Counted from the stretch's first letter, positions 48,081 through 60,623 are shown. The stretch: 64,000 nucleotides of DNA from Muscardinus avellanarius (GCA_963383645.1 OY726571.1:80311108-80375107); one strand, 5' to 3'. Notes: generated by a model not told the origin, from the sequence alone. Program-made: numbers and translations.

Positions 48081-48799
48081 AACTCTGATAGTACCATCAA
48101 TAGTCTTCTTATGAAAGTTAACACAATGCTTTCAGTTGGTAAAGAAGTAAGGAAATGAAGGGAAGTAGATTATCATTTCAGAATAAAATTTCACATAAAA
48201 TTATTTTAAAGAATTAAAAGTTGGAACCATTGAGTTCTTCTGTTAAAAATGAAGTCTCAATTTGGTCACATGGTAGCAAAGAGGCACTTAACCAGGGAAG
48301 GGAAGAAACAGTTGTTCTTAAGGAACTGCAGAACCAAATGTTTTTTTATTGTGTAAATTAAGTAAGAAGGAGGCTAGATTGTCCAAAGTTTCATTCAGAG
48401 GCCAAATATCAAATAGTGAAGAGTCATAACTATCTCTGAGCACGCCACCCAGGGCAAAGCTTTAGAAGGTCAAATGCTAAACAGAAACTCAGATTGGGAA
48501 GAAGATAGCTCAACAGGGGATGCTAAAAAAAATAGCAAAAGATTTAAGAAATGTAATTCACAGTGTTTGGTAAGAAAAAAATCCATGTTTTTTAATGTAT
48601 GAGACTAAGAGTAAGAAAAAAAACTAATCTCCAAAGGAGTGAATAGCATTTTCCATCTCCCCACCACACCCTTGTCTCGCCCTCTCTCTCAAAGAAACAA
48701 ACTTAGCAAGGCCCTGAAATACATACACCTGAAATGAAGGGGAAGGAAGAGGTTGGGAATGGATGGGGTGGGTACCATTCCTACAAAAACAGAACAGAG

Positions 48800-49118
48800 G
48801 AGGACACATCACACATGAAAACTGGTTGTGTTTCTACTAACAATGAACAATCTGAAAAGGAAACTGAAAAACACTTCCACTTACAATAGCATCAGAAAGA
48901 ATGAAATATCTTAGAATTATTTTAACCAAGGAAAAACTCGCACAATGAAAGCTAAAAACCATTGCTCAAAAATAGTCAAGCATAGGCCATGTAATCAGAC
49001 TACATGCTCATCCTTATGAAGATGTCAATACTACTTGAAGTGATCTACAGATTCAGTGCAATACCTGTAAAAATCCAATTTTTTGTAGAAATAGAAAAAC
49101 TGATCCTAAAATTCATAT
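48800..49118 (+). mobile_element. LINE-1 ORF2 remnant
   Basis: 'cttacaatagcatcagaaagaatg', 'attattttaaccaaggaaaa' and 'gatctacagattcagtgcaatacc' follow the LINE-1 ORF2 3' coding order, with frames broken. Confidence 0.7.
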
Positions 49119-49120
49119 GT

Positions 49121-49195
49121 AATCTCTTTTTTGTACTAGGGATTGAACCCATGGGAAATCTACCTATGAGCTACACTCTAGCCCTACAAACCCTA
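49121..49195 (-). mobile_element. Isolated ID-like SINE half, reverse orientation
   Basis: 'tgtactagggattgaaccca' and 'ctacctatgagctacactctagccc' match only the ID-like half, inserted at the LINE-1 remnant. Confidence 0.75.
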
Positions 49196-50085
49196 GCCCT
49201 CTTTTTGTTGTTAGATCATTTTTGTATCACTCTTCTAGAAATTAGTTTCATGCTTACTCTGTCTGAATTTGCTTTATTGGGGGAAACTTAAGTTTTTTTT
49301 ATTTTAAAGAGAAGTTATTTAGAATTTTTTAGTAATAATAGGATATGTTGTAGTTTAGTGTAATTGTTTAGGAATGTAGATAGTCTTTGCTTCTTGAGAA
49401 TACTGGAAGTGTTTGTTAAAGTCTACTAAGGTGATTATGTCTAAGTGGGAATAAGTATTTTCCTTTTCTGACATCTGGACTTATGCTTACTAATTGCAAA
49501 AAATAACATGTTTTCTTATTTAAATTTTTGGTTTTGTATTGCTCAAAACTCTTTCTTTACCACCAACTTCTAAACACATATTCATCTTTTTTTCTTCTTT
49601 TATTTCAAAGGGCTGACATATACCCTAATCTCTTTTTAAGGAAGAAAGCACCTAGCCCTAAGTTCAGGCTCTGTTTTCTCCACCATTTTTCACCACCATT
49701 AATAACAGGCAATGTTACATTTCCATCCCATTATGTTGATCAGATTTTCATAGCACAGTTATTTTAGTAGTCATCACATAAAACCATATCTCATTAGTTC
49801 AACCTGAAGAAATGGGAGATTATGGCACTGAAATACCTATTTGACCAATTTAAATTAGTTAGAAGGCTTATAATCCTTTAAAATATCCTGAGTCTGGAAT
49901 AAAATTTATTATTACTACGACACTACAATTCAGGGTAAAAAAAAAATGCTGCTATGACAGATCTGTAATGAATAAATGAAAAGCAATGTGGGTTTTGGTG
50001 TAATCTCCTTTGAAGCAGGCATTAAATTATTAAAGATGTTTCCAGTGTGGACATCAATCAAATCATCCCCAGAAGGAACTGGATT

Positions 50086-50088
<3 letters not shown>

Positions 50089-50138
<50 letters not shown>

Positions 50139-50210
50139 CACACTCACATACACACATACATATACAAACATACACACATTCACATACACATGAACACACA
50201 TACACACACA
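50089..50210. repeat. (CA)n microsatellite with degenerate extension
   Basis: About 42 bp of perfect CA units are followed by 80 bp of imperfect CACATA and CACTCA units. Confidence 0.95.
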
Positions 50211-51329
50211 GATAAAATCTACCCTGTGAGGGGCTGCAAAAAAGAAAAAGATACCTTCTTCTACATGAGAATGGTGTCCACAGTGGGAGAAATCTATTCT
50301 TTAGGATGAAAAGAAATGCAAGAGAGTAAATGCAGACTTTTCTATTCTCTTTGCTCTTCTTCTCCTGGGAGAAGAACTACACACAACTCAGAACTCACTT
50401 CAACTCCGGGAATGGGGCACCATGAAGGAGAAATGGGACAAGAAACTGGTCTCACTCACACAACTTTGCCTCACCTCCCCACAGAAGCCAATGTTCACAA
50501 AGCCCCACAGATAGTGTGCACAGCCAGGAATATCAGTAGGGCATTCCAGGCTGAGGTTTGTGTCTATGGATGACAATAGTGGTGAAAGCAACTTGCAGAT
50601 GCAAAATCCATCATGCCAGGAGGTGTCCTTGGCCTGGCGGAAGGCAGGGGTACCTCAGCCTCAGGCCCATGAGTTCTCCTGCCTGGCCTCAGAGACCCTT
50701 GGGAAGCCTAGGATAACTGTTAAGACCTCGCAGGACTGCAGGAGGCACCAAATGAGATATACACATGAAACAGAAAACATGCTGTCTGTGCATGATCATC
50801 ACTCCATTTTTCTTGCCATCGAAATGAAAGAAGTGAACTGTCTGATAAAAAGGGATAGTCCATGGTTGGTACTAATGAAATTGTTTCCTATGTTCCCTCC
50901 TAAATCCCATTCACACAAAAACCAACAGAGAATGATATTAAAACACTCAGTGACTGTCTCGCCCCTATTGGTTAACACTGTTAAAATGTAGGCTGATGTT
51001 TGACTTCTGGTCCACTGATAGGGTCCAGTCTGATTCACATGAACTAATGATCTTCATTCTTAGTTGCACTGGTTATTCTTTGCCTCCAAGTTCTCTGGGG
51101 TATATTTTTCACCACAAATTGACCATTTTTAAAAAAAGAAGCCTTTTTGCTTATTTGCCCCTAAACTGTTGCCCTCTTTCAAAAGTAACACAAGTGAGCC
51201 AGCAGGAGGCGCTGCATAAGGTTGGCGATGGCTTCCATGAATTGATATGCATGATAAGTGACTCTCTCCTGTTGGAATAGCAGGTCACCGTAGCCAATTA
51301 TGCGTATAATCATGCCACACACACAAGTA

Positions 51330-51500
51330 GCACATTCTGTTTCTCAAAGCGCTTTCACAGATAGTTCCTCATCTCCTCTTCTGGACATGTAGGCAAGTGT
51401 GATTATCCCCACTGCAGAGATGGAAACTGAGTCACAGGCAAAGTAAGCAACCTGCCAAAGGCCACATGACCAGTGGGTATCAATATCTTCCATCTGCATC
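51330..51500 (-). mobile_element. MIR-like fragment, reverse orientation
   Basis: 'attatccccactgcagagatggaaactgagtcacagg' and 'aacctgccaaaggccacatg' match the reverse complement of the MIR core. Confidence 0.6.
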
Positions 51501-51539
51501 ATGAGAAAATAAACAAACACAAGTTTCCACTGAAGGACA

Positions 51540-51720
51540 GAGACCCTTGGTAGTTAGGAAAGTAGTCACCATGGCAACCAGGAGCCAGACAAGGTCCCGC
51601 CCTAATATGTGAGCAATATGCTAATGAGGCGGGGGGCTGTGCGCTGAGCCTGGCAGTGTCTCTGCTTCTCTCTGCTCCTCCCCTCGCTGGCCGTGTTTCT
51701 TACAGGCATGAACTTTAAAT
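51540..51720. promoter_or_regulatory. GC-rich patch with an exact RFX X-box in a DCDC2 intron
   Basis: GTCACCATGGCAAC at 51565-51578 fits the X-box consensus GTNRCC(N0-3)RGYAAC at every fixed position. About 50 bp downstream is ATGCTAAT, a POU/octamer-like motif, next to GAGGCGGGG, and a pyrimidine-rich stretch follows. X-boxes bind RFX factors, which control ciliary genes, and DCDC2 is a ciliary gene. It lies between the last two introns' exons, so it could be an enhancer or an internal promoter. No transcript evidence is available. Confidence 0.45.
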
Positions 51721-51764
51721 GCTGACTCTGCTCCGAGTATATCCTTTTGATCTGCTGGGCAGCA

Positions 51765-52140
51765 TTAAATCAGAGACAAACCCCGTTTTCTCCCTGGATT
51801 CTGTCTCCCCAAACTCCTGCAATTTATATGTCAAAGCCGCAGCCTCTAGTACATCAGAAAGTGACCTTATTTGGACAGAGGGTCTTTAGAGGTGATAAAG
51901 TTAAAACGAGGTCATTAGATTGGCCACAATCCCCTAAGAAGAGAGACACAGAGACACGTTCACAGGAAGACACTGTGAGGACACAGGGCAGGTGGCCATC
52001 TGCAAACCAGAGAAGGAGACCTTGGAAGGACCTAAATCCCCCAATGCCTGATCTCAGACTCCAGCCTCCAGCACTGTGAGAAGATGTATTTCAGCTGTGC
52101 GAGCCCCCTTTGCTATGGCAGCCCTAGCAAACTAGCACTA
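51765..52140 (+). mobile_element. MLT1-type MaLR solo LTR
   Basis: 'tgaccttatttggacagagggtcttt', 'aggtcattagattgg', 'gaggacacagggcagg' and 'tatggcagccctagcaaactag' follow the MLT1 LTR consensus closely. No internal viral sequence is present. Confidence 0.8.
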
Positions 52141-53004
52141 CCCAGGTCACCAGAGGTACCACTAGTGCCTCTCCTCCCTAACCCCACACTCACTCATATT
52201 TCCACCCCCTCTCCTAATTCCCTTGAAGAAACAGGGAAGTTGGGGACCTGACAAAAGGGGGAGGAGGGCTGGTTGGGCAATGGGGGGAAGGCCAGCCTAG
52301 CCCTTCGCAGGTGGAGAGAGTCCACTATGGCCGATTCCCTGGGCCACACTACTGTTCAAGCTGCCCCTCCTTTCCCACGGTTAGATCCACCTGCTCAGGA
52401 AGCTTTCCTGGCTCCCCCAGGTGCCCTCGTAATATGTGCACAGAGTCCTTTAGTATGTTTTAGCCACAGTGTGCAGTTGTTCTCCGTTTATGTATGATAT
52501 GAAAATAGTGAGTATAAATTGCTACCAAGTCGATGCTCCCTAAAACATTCCGGGTGACTATGGGATGAGGGGTACTATCTACCTCTAGAAGTCTTTCAAC
52601 AAAGGCTTTCTCTTATTCATCTATGAGCCCATTGTCACAGACCAGTGATGCTGATTGTCTTGAGCAAAACCCCAGTGCGCCGCCTGCAGGTACAAGTTGG
52701 GGGATCTGCGCCTTCAAGAAGACACTGATGGAAATGAGGCAGTGCGCCATCACGGCCAGCTCTTGGAGAAGCCGGCATTATGCCGGGCACACCTCATGTG
52801 TATACTCGCGGTGATGCCACTCGCAAGAGCGATTTGAGGAAAGTACTGTGAGTATCCCGATTTGAAGATTAGGAAACCAAAGCGTAGAGAGTTAGGTACC
52901 AAGCAGTGAAAGGAGGAGTTGAATTTTTTTTTTTTTTAACAGCTGGGCTAGAATAACTATTTTCCAAGATACTGCATACGTATGGAGCAAAGGGATATCC
53001 CAGC

Positions 53005-53190
53005 TTAATTCAGTGGTACCCAGTTTCTTGCAGCCAGGTGACCTCTAAGCCAGTACTTCGCCAGCATGAGGAGCTTGTCAAATGATGATTCTGAGTCAGC
53101 AGTCCTGAGTGTCTGCACCTCTGACAGAGTCTGATGATGCTCATGATGCCGTCCACGTTAATGGAAAGGCTCCAGAGCATACAGAGAACA
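53005..53190 (+). mobile_element. MER5A-like hAT-Charlie DNA transposon remnant
   Basis: 'cagtggtacccagtttcttg' is a MER5A-like start, followed by 'gagcttgtcaaatgatgattctgagtcag' and 'cacctctgacagagtctgatg'. Diverged and non-autonomous. Confidence 0.4.
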
Positions 53191-53283
53191 TTAGGTTCAT
53201 GAAGTAAATATCCCACTTAAAGTAGCATTGAAGGTTAAAAGTTCTAATAGTACTGGTGCCTTGAAACAATGCCTCTTTATTTT

Positions 53284-53499
53284 GTGTGTGTGTGGGGGGG
53301 GGGGTCCTAGGGATGGAGCCCAGGGCATTTGACCTCTGAGCTACACCCCCTGCCCTATTTTTTATTCTTTATTTTGAAACAGGGTCTCACTGAGTTGCAG
53401 AGGGCCTCACTAAGTAGCTGAGGCTGTCCGCAAACTGCAATCCTCCGGTCTCAGCCTCCCAAACGCTGGGATTACAAACGTGCGCTACCACGTCCGGCT
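53284..53499 (-). mobile_element. B1-dID SINE, reverse orientation
   Basis: A GT/G-rich tail, 'catttgacctctgagctacacc', 'ttttgaaacagggtctcactg' and a B1-like end 'accacgtccggc'. It is the left arm of an inverted SINE pair. Confidence 0.92.
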
Positions 53500-53560
53500 A
53501 CAATGCCTCTTTAAATTGAAGGTTGGGTTGCATTTTTTTAATCTTAAAAACTATCAGTAA

Positions 53561-53783
53561 GGCCGGGCGTGGTGGCGCACGCTTGTAATCCCCGCGCTTG
53601 GGAGGCTGAGACAGGAGGATCGCAAGGGTTCGAAGCCAGCCTCAGCTACTTAGTGAGGCTCTCAGCAACTTAGTGAGACCCTGTTTCCAAATAAAATATT
53701 AAAAAAAAGGTCTGGGAGTATAGCCCGGAGGTAGAAAGCCTCTGGGTTCCACCCCCAGTACCACCAAAAAAAAAAAAAAAAAA
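53561..53783 (+). mobile_element. Young-looking B1-dID SINE with target-site duplication
   Basis: An intact GGCCGGGCGTGGTGGCGCAC start retains its CpGs. The ID-like half is 'ggtctgggagtatagcccgg' and a long pure A-tail follows. The 15-mer AAAAACTATCAGTAA flanks it at 53546-53560 and 53784-53798. Confidence 0.96.
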
Positions 53784-54419
53784 AAAAACTATCAGTAAGA
53801 TTGAAAGCCGAAAAAAAACAGGACTGACTGCTGATGGAATGATTTGAGGCCCCAAAGACAGTTCTTTAGAGTTATTCTAATTACATCACCATGCCACTAT
53901 TTATTAAAAGTCATGTTATAAAAAAGAAACATATCATTGCAAAAACAATCAGATATTTTTACCTATGATTAAAGTCCTCTCCCCCTGACAGTTATGTCAA
54001 ATTGTAAGTAATTGGTGACTAATATTTTGAGGGAACCTACTTTCAGGTAGAAATAATTTCTCCAAGGAGTACATACATTCTAAAATGTTAGGACTAGCTC
54101 ATGCCTACGGGCCACTGTGTAATATTATACACTGTTTAAAGCATGATTCTTACGTATCACTGGAGTCAAAAAAGTATATTAATCTTAAATACTCATTAAA
54201 CTGATGCACATAATATTATCAAAATGATCACAGGAGTTATCTGAACTTAGATGATTCCCGCTTCCCTGCTTCTCTGGCATGAATGCAGAGTACACGGGAT
54301 TAATGGACATATTACACACACACATGCACAAGCTCATATTACATGCACCTTATCATATGAAATGAACAGAGAGGTTCCTATAAGAAAACCTGGACCTTTA
54401 CCTCTTAAAAAGCTCAAGT

Positions 54420-54498
54420 GCCGTGTGTATGTGTATCACAATCACCGTGAACTTCATTATGATGTGAGACTATAATGTACCGATAAAAGTATAAAAAA
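54420..54498 (+). mobile_element. LINE-1 3' end fragment
   Basis: 'cgtgaacttcattatgatgtg' and 'ataatgtaccgataaaagtat' plus an A-tail match the end of the LINE-1 at 29.5 kb. Confidence 0.6.
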
Positions 54499-57492
54499 AA
54501 AGGAATTGCTCTCATTATTTATTAGAAAACCTACTCCAGATTTTTCCTAAAAGTGATGCTAGCACTGGCATTTTGAGGGTATTTTGCCTGAGTTTGCCTA
54601 CCCACATATCTTGCTATTTAGTCTGTCAGACATTCTGAGAAAATAGTTGATTTGTATGGAAAGACGAAAAAGGTCTGACGAAAGAAAAGACGAAAAATGT
54701 AGTTATTATTGCTGGCTCCCTCCTAGTGGGGCTGGCACAGGGGAAACCGTGAGTATTTAGGTTTCTTGGAGAATATGCATGCAGTTACGGAGGTTAACTC
54801 GGGATTCCTGAGTGGTAAGGGGAAAGAAGATGGGATATGGAAATCACATGGAAATAAGCCACAAGCTATTGAAAGCATCATTTACTTGGAAGGTGTTCCA
54901 ACAGACAGATGAGGCTGCCCAAATGACTTACACTTTTAGCTCACATCATCACACCTCTGACATTAACAGCAGCACCAAAACTCAGCTACAGGAAAAGACA
55001 GCTAAGCCGAGACTGCAGCAGGTGTCCAGCCCACTTGGAAATAAGCACTGGGATTTCTTGTATTTATGACACAGTTCCTGAGAGATGTAGTTTTATGTTT
55101 AAGACCTTTACTAAAATAATGGCACAAGTTAGACTTTCCTACTTATAAATCTAGCGAGCCCCCACCCAGCCTTTCTCCCTTCCCTCTCAGTCCTCTCTTC
55201 CTAAAACACAGTGGACCCAGAAAGGGAATATCAGGGCCAGTATAGATGTTCATTTCTCCATGAGATGTTTTCTACATTTGAAATCTAGGGAAGTGTGTGG
55301 ATTCTTTGTATGTTTGGGGGTAGAAGGTTTCAGTGGCTTTTATGGCAGAGTTCAGGCATAGATGCTGAAAGTAAAAAAAAAAAATTATCACACTTGTTTT
55401 TATTTCTGTTCCCATGGAAACTAAAATCATCTCCTACCCAAGTTGAATGAGGTGTTTTGAAATAATCAGTTTCAATTTTTTGCCATAGCAAAGAACTGCT
55501 TTTTGTTTTTAGCTTTCAGAGGCTCACTTTCACAAGAATATATGTTATATATGTATGTATATTTGTATAGAGAGAGTTCAGATGTGGTCTGAAGACACAA
55601 AGTCCTATGGAAAGGGTGGTGACAGTCAGAGAACATGGCACTTCTACACCGAAGCAGAGCGAAGCTTTAACCGGCCCCTGCCAGAAACCAGCTCACCTGC
55701 CCAGCCCCGTTTGAGCTCCACCAGCTCCTGCCACATCCATATGAGAATTCATAATAAATTGGAAACCTATATGTAGTTGGCATGGGACTATTTAGTAGTC
55801 ATTAGGGAAATTTTTCCCATTTAGTTTTCTCACTTTAGAAGCAAATGTTGATTTTCTTTCATTTACACAGAAATCCCCGAGGGTTACATTTTTATGTTTA
55901 ACACCATCCCTATCAATTAAACAAAAATCTGCAAATGTGGTACCACAAAGAGCCTTATTGTGCAAGGAAACTGTAAATCCTAATCAAATTCATCCTAACT
56001 CTTCCAACTTTGTGTGATTCTTAGGCCACCAAACATGGATAGGGTCAGTATAGGGGCATAACGCATGGTGAATAGGCTGTTGGTGTGTTAACTCTATCCA
56101 GCTAGGAAACAAGAGTTAGGGTCAGCAGCCCTCTACTCAAACAGGATAATTCGAAGCCCCTCCTCCACTCCTTTCCCCTCACCCTAAGCCACTGAAGTGC
56201 TTAGGGTGAGAACCTAGCTGAACACCAGGCACCCTAGACCCTGTGCTGACTCCTCTGCTCCCCGGCTGTGGGAGACCAGCCCGTCTTCTCTGAGGGCCTT
56301 CAACTCTTCAGTGGCAAAATATGGAGCTTAGGCCAGGTTCCTTTCTCTTTCTGAAGTTTGTGTTCTATTGAATAAACAGGTTCCATTGAAGCAGAGCTGA
56401 GGATCTGGATGAGGAAGCGGCCTCCTTTATCTTCCTATAGTTACTGTATACAGGAGAATCAGCACAAATAATCTCTTCCTCTCACTGCGTGCCCGGAGCA
56501 GCTGCAGGTAACTGCTGATTCTCACAAACAGCAGGTGGAGTCCAAGAGGAGCCCTGGCCCAGGGAAGCGGTGTAGATTTTCAAAACTCCTGTTTCTGGTT
56601 ATAACCTCAAGGCTGCAGATTCTTTAAGGCAGTATTCTACTCTTTCTTGTAGACCAACATTTCACAAGCTAAAGTGAGCCCCAGGGCTGGGGAAATAACA
56701 GGACTGGGTAGCTGAGGACAGGTGCCGGGCAGCAAGGGGATCTGCAGCCTGGATTAGCTGAAGATCGCGTGGACTGCTGAGGACGGCAGGCAGGCATTGT
56801 ATGCACATACCAGCCACAGGACACCCTCCCCTGGGAGCCAGCCACAGGCAACAGCTTGTGTCCCTCGGGTTGTGCCTATGAACATAGCTCATTTTCCCTC
56901 TGGCATATTAGTGCAAAAGTGATTTCTGATTAAATACTTTAGATTGAACAAATATGTTTTGTGGGGGTTTTTTCTCCTTAAAACCTTTCTGGTGCCCCTG
57001 TACAAGTGTTCGTGAAGGTAATCTGAAAAAGGATGAGGCCAAAAAGGAAATGACAATCACAAATTTGGGGAAACAGGAAAGTCAATGGATATGTGGCCAA
57101 TGGGAGCAGATCTAAGGAAACTAAATTTGAACCGGCAGAAAGGGGAAGCCAAGAAGCCAGCCTTGCATGCCCCTGTACTGAAACCCAAGATGAGAAGTCT
57201 CTTGACCTAGCAGCAAAGTCACTGAGCCCTTCCCCTCAAACTCTGACCACCGGATTTGCAAAGTCAAAGCAAGATGTTGAAAGTCTTCTCTCAAAGGAAA
57301 AAGACCAGCAAAAAAAAAAAGCAGCACATTTTTTAGTAAATCATAAAAACTAGAGAGAGTCTGTCAATGAATGGCCAAGAGCAATCACACTATAGTGAGC
57401 TCTGCCTGGGCACAGAGAGCTTCCATAACCAAGGGAAGCCTCTAATGTGGAACCAGAAGCTTCTAATGTGAAACCAAGACAAAGAGGAAGGA

Positions 57493-57541
57493 AAGAAGGA
57501 AGGAAGGAAGGAAGGAAGGAAGGAAGGAAGGAAGGAAGGAA
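57493..57541. repeat. (GAAG)n tetranucleotide repeat
   Basis: About twelve GAAG units sit in the DCDC2 intron. The same motif occurs near 41.8 kb. Confidence 0.95.
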
Positions 57542-57722
57542 AAAATCCAAAAGAAGAAACGATAGTGCAGAAAAAGAAAGTTTAATAATAGAGCATCAGT
57601 CTTAAGAGATAAGAAATGATATCACACCCATGAAACAAGAATAGGATGCATAAAAAGGAACAGAGAATATGAAAGCACTTTTAGAAATTAAAGATATGAT
57701 GACTGAGGTGGGGGAGAGAATG

Positions 57723-57828
57723 GAGTGCTAGGGATGGAGCTCGGTGGAGTGCTATGAATGGAGCCCCATTTGACTCATCTGCATGGTCAAGTCCATGGCT
57801 TCAATCCCTGGTACCGCAAAAAAAAAAT
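57723..57828 (+). mobile_element. Possible ID-like SINE
   Basis: 'gctagggatggagctcggtgg' and 'ttcaatccctggtacc' plus an A-run resemble an ID-type element with an inserted or duplicated middle. Confidence 0.4.
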
Positions 57829-58494
57829 TTTTTAATTAATAGATAAAAGTTGAGGCATTTTGTTTTATTTCATTCTCTTGTTTTGGGTTTTGTTTGGGGT
57901 TTTTCTGGGTTTTTTAAGCTGACATAGTATATCCACAGAAATGAAAAGTAGAAGAAATGTACCCTCTTAAAGAGCCAGTCTAAGAAGTCCTATGTACAAA
58001 TACTGAAGTTCTAGAAAGCGGATAGGGAACGCAGAGAAGGAAATTATCAACAAAATAATTCAATATTTTTTTCAGAACTGAAAACAAACATTTCAGATGA
58101 CAAAAGTCCATTCAATACCCAACAAGCAAAATAGACCTATACCAAGGAACAGAATTGGACATTTTCACAACAGCAAGCCAAGAACAGATAAATTAACTTG
58201 TTCACTTCATACATGATTTGTACACACACATACACACACACAGAGGCATGCATATATATGTCCCTCTCTATGACCCTTTCACTAACATTTCAAGGTAGGG
58301 CATTTAGATGACATGGAAAATTTTAAAAATTAAATAGCTGCTAGCCTGAGTGTGTGCACAAATATTATTTATATCTAAGTCAAAGAGTATGCAGTGGTTA
58401 CATTTCTTTCCTATATAGGAATTTTTTCCTTCCTAGGGTTAGTAACTGGCTTTTTTATTAAATACTCTCCCCCCAGACAACTTCTTTGCCTTAA

Positions 58495-58765
58495 AATTAA
58501 ACAGACTTGCATTCAAGCCCCATTTGCTGTACTTAATTGTACAACCTTAGACAAGTTATTCACCCATATGAGCTCACTTTCTATGTCTACATCTACCTAT
58601 ATAGACAGATAAAGATACACATATTTTATATGTAAATATAAATACACATATATATAAATAAAATTAAAATGATAAGATCTGTCTCACAGGGTTGCCACCT
58701 CAATCATATGAGTTAATGCCTAGTCCAGCACATTAGGTGTTTAACAAACGGTAGCTATACTTTAC
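58495..58765 (+). mobile_element. MIR element with AT-rich insertion
   Basis: 'gacttgcattcaagcccc', 'caaccttagacaagttattc', then after an AT-rich gap 'gatctgtctcacagggttgcc' and 'tttaacaaacggtagctat' follow the MIR order. Confidence 0.65.
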
Positions 58766-59269
58766 TGCAGATCACCACAGGGGATGTCCTCAAAGTTGTT
58801 CTCACTCTGATGGAGCTAATGAGCTCATCTCTACTTTATCCACACTTCCATTTCATTTTTCACAATACGTATAGTTGCTTAAGCCGGGGAGCAAAGATGA
58901 CCAGACCATGGCGAGAATGGCTCTCACTCCTGGCCTCGAGAGCACCTCGTGCTAACCACATAAACTGGACAATCCAGCCTTGTGACCTATACATTAGCAG
59001 GAGAAAGTAGCTCTGATCTTGTTGCCCGGCTGTGTTTCCTGCGGGCCGATGTCGGTCTGTGGGCATTGCCCCGCTTTGCCAATCCATTTCTCAGTCTCTC
59101 TTGCATACACACATTTTAACAAGCCAGCTCTCGTGTTCAAGTAGTACCCAGGATCAGTCCGCCCTCCAACTCCCCTTCCTTACAATCAGCAAATTTTAGG
59201 TAAACAAATACCTCTCATTAGTTTTACAAGTCATTTAATAGGTGACCAACAGGGAAATTTCTCTTTTAC

Positions 59270-59700
59270 TAATACTGCTATGATTTTCTGATGATGCTCT
59301 GACTTCGGAATATAAATTAGCCTTGGTTTTGCACAGCTCTGAGGCCTTGTATATCCATGACAACTACTCTCCTTTGTCTTAAAATATAATGTCTAATTGC
59401 AGTTTTACTGAAGACTTAAAATCCCATTTTCCCTCCAGAGGAAAATATCCATCACTAGAGTTTATGAACATTTATTACTTATAGCAAATCCTAGGAAACA
59501 AATTGGATTTTTTAAATCTGTGATTTTTAGCACATTAGGCTATTCACCGGGAAGGCGATGCTTACAGAAAAAAGCTTGTGGGATAATGAGGCAGCAATCT
59601 CACCACCACCTTGTTAAGACAAACACAATTGAGAAGATCATCTGCAGAGTTTGCTGGATTGTGAAATTTGCTTTTAGAAAGGGAAATATCACATAATAGT
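59270..59700. other. Repeat-free intronic block, about 1 kb downstream of a DCDC2 exon
   Basis: No repeat is recognisable. Sequence complexity is high and there is no open frame. It is a candidate conserved non-coding element on these grounds only. Confidence 0.15.
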
Positions 59701-59928
59701 CAGAGGACAAGTGGCAATTCTTAGTGACTCCTCCCCATCCCCACCCCCAGAGTCCGGATAGGACTGTCACTTTGCCTGCCTCACCTGAGCTTCAATCCCC
59801 CCCCCCCCCCACTGCCGGGATTATATGAAAGCTTGTTGAGTTGTATGAAAAAGCAGGGCTGAATTCTTTCTCACCTCCTTGAGCCAGAATTAAAACCCCT
59901 TGGTTCCTTCTCTGAGCATGCGCGTGCG

Positions 59929-59930
<2 letters not shown>

Positions 59931-59972
<42 letters not shown>
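59931..59972. repeat. (AC)n microsatellite
   Basis: About 21 perfect AC units follow a short alternating purine-pyrimidine run (GCATGCGCGTGCGGT), which extends the Z-DNA-prone segment. Confidence 0.95.
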
Positions 59973-59978
<6 letters not shown>

Positions 59979-60522
59979 CCATAGATTCCTAGAAGTACAC
60001 TTTTCTGCTGGCCCAAGAGAGAAAATCAATACACACCCAGCAAATATTTGAGCTGCATTTATATAAGCAATTCCTTTATGAGAAACAAATTCCAACCACA
60101 GCAATTTCAAAGACCTAAAGGAGAGAATATCATGGCATTTCTTTAAAAAAAAAAAATGCTTTTCTCGGTGGAGAAGGATGTTTTCCTAGATAAAAAAAAA
60201 AAAAAAAATTCCAAGCCAATGCTCCTTTTGTATCAAATTTTCTCCTTTGTATCTCTACCTAACTCCATCCCACCTTGGTCTTCTGTGCTCTTTCTTGAAG
60301 GTATACTATTTTCTACATAATAAAGGTTCGGTCCCAAGGGGTATTCTTTGCGGAAATACTAGGAAGAACTCAGAAGAAGAAAGGCGCTTGTTGTTTTCAA
60401 GGTCGCACCTGAGAGTATTTAACTGTTAAAGGTATGGGAGTCGAGTGCCTCAGACGACACTTGAAACTTGAAAGACAAGCGGTAGCCGTGGGTCTCTACC
60501 GCGTGTACGGGCATGGGGGTAC

Positions 60523-60623
60523 CTGGTCCACTGGAACTTCAACCTGCGTGTCCTCATCTTCTTGGACTTCTGCTGCCCCCCGCGTTTCAGACCTCTCTGT
60601 TCCAGCTTTGAAGACTCCTTCAT
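60523..60623 (-). CDS. DCDC2: DCDC2, third-from-last coding exon (33 residues plus a split codon)
   Basis: The exon follows the acceptor TTTGTCTCACCAG at 60624. Its first two bases (AT) complete a codon begun in an upstream exon outside the window. The rest encodes EGVFKAGTERSETRGAAEVQ, then EDEDTQVEVPVDQ. The donor CAG|GTACCC is somewhat weak (C at +4 and +5), but the phase-0 join to RPAEIVDEEE in the next exon agrees with the DCDC2 order I recall. It encodes part of the region between the second doublecortin domain and the acidic tail. The next upstream exon is not in the remaining 3.4 kb. Confidence 0.93.

Larger units (their letters stand above)
46758..60522 (-). other. DCDC2: DCDC2 intron (13.8 kb)
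   Basis: This phase-0 intron contains SINEs in both orientations, LINE-1 pieces, MIRs, an MLT1-like LTR, a MER5A-like DNA transposon and a GC-rich patch with an RFX X-box. No extra DCDC2 exon was recognised. Sequence at 54.5-57.4 kb shows no repeat I can name and no exon. Confidence 0.9.

Noticed and set aside
50560..50991. 143-codon open frame on the + strand, antisense to a DCDC2 intron
   Set aside because: No recognisable domain, no CpG-rich promoter or splice signals, and composition like the surrounding intron.
41766..57541. GGAA-type repeats in DCDC2 as the counterpart of the human READ1 dyslexia-linked repeat
   Set aside because: READ1 lies in an early DCDC2 intron. The repeats here lie in the 3' UTR candidate and the last two introns, so they cannot be its orthologue.
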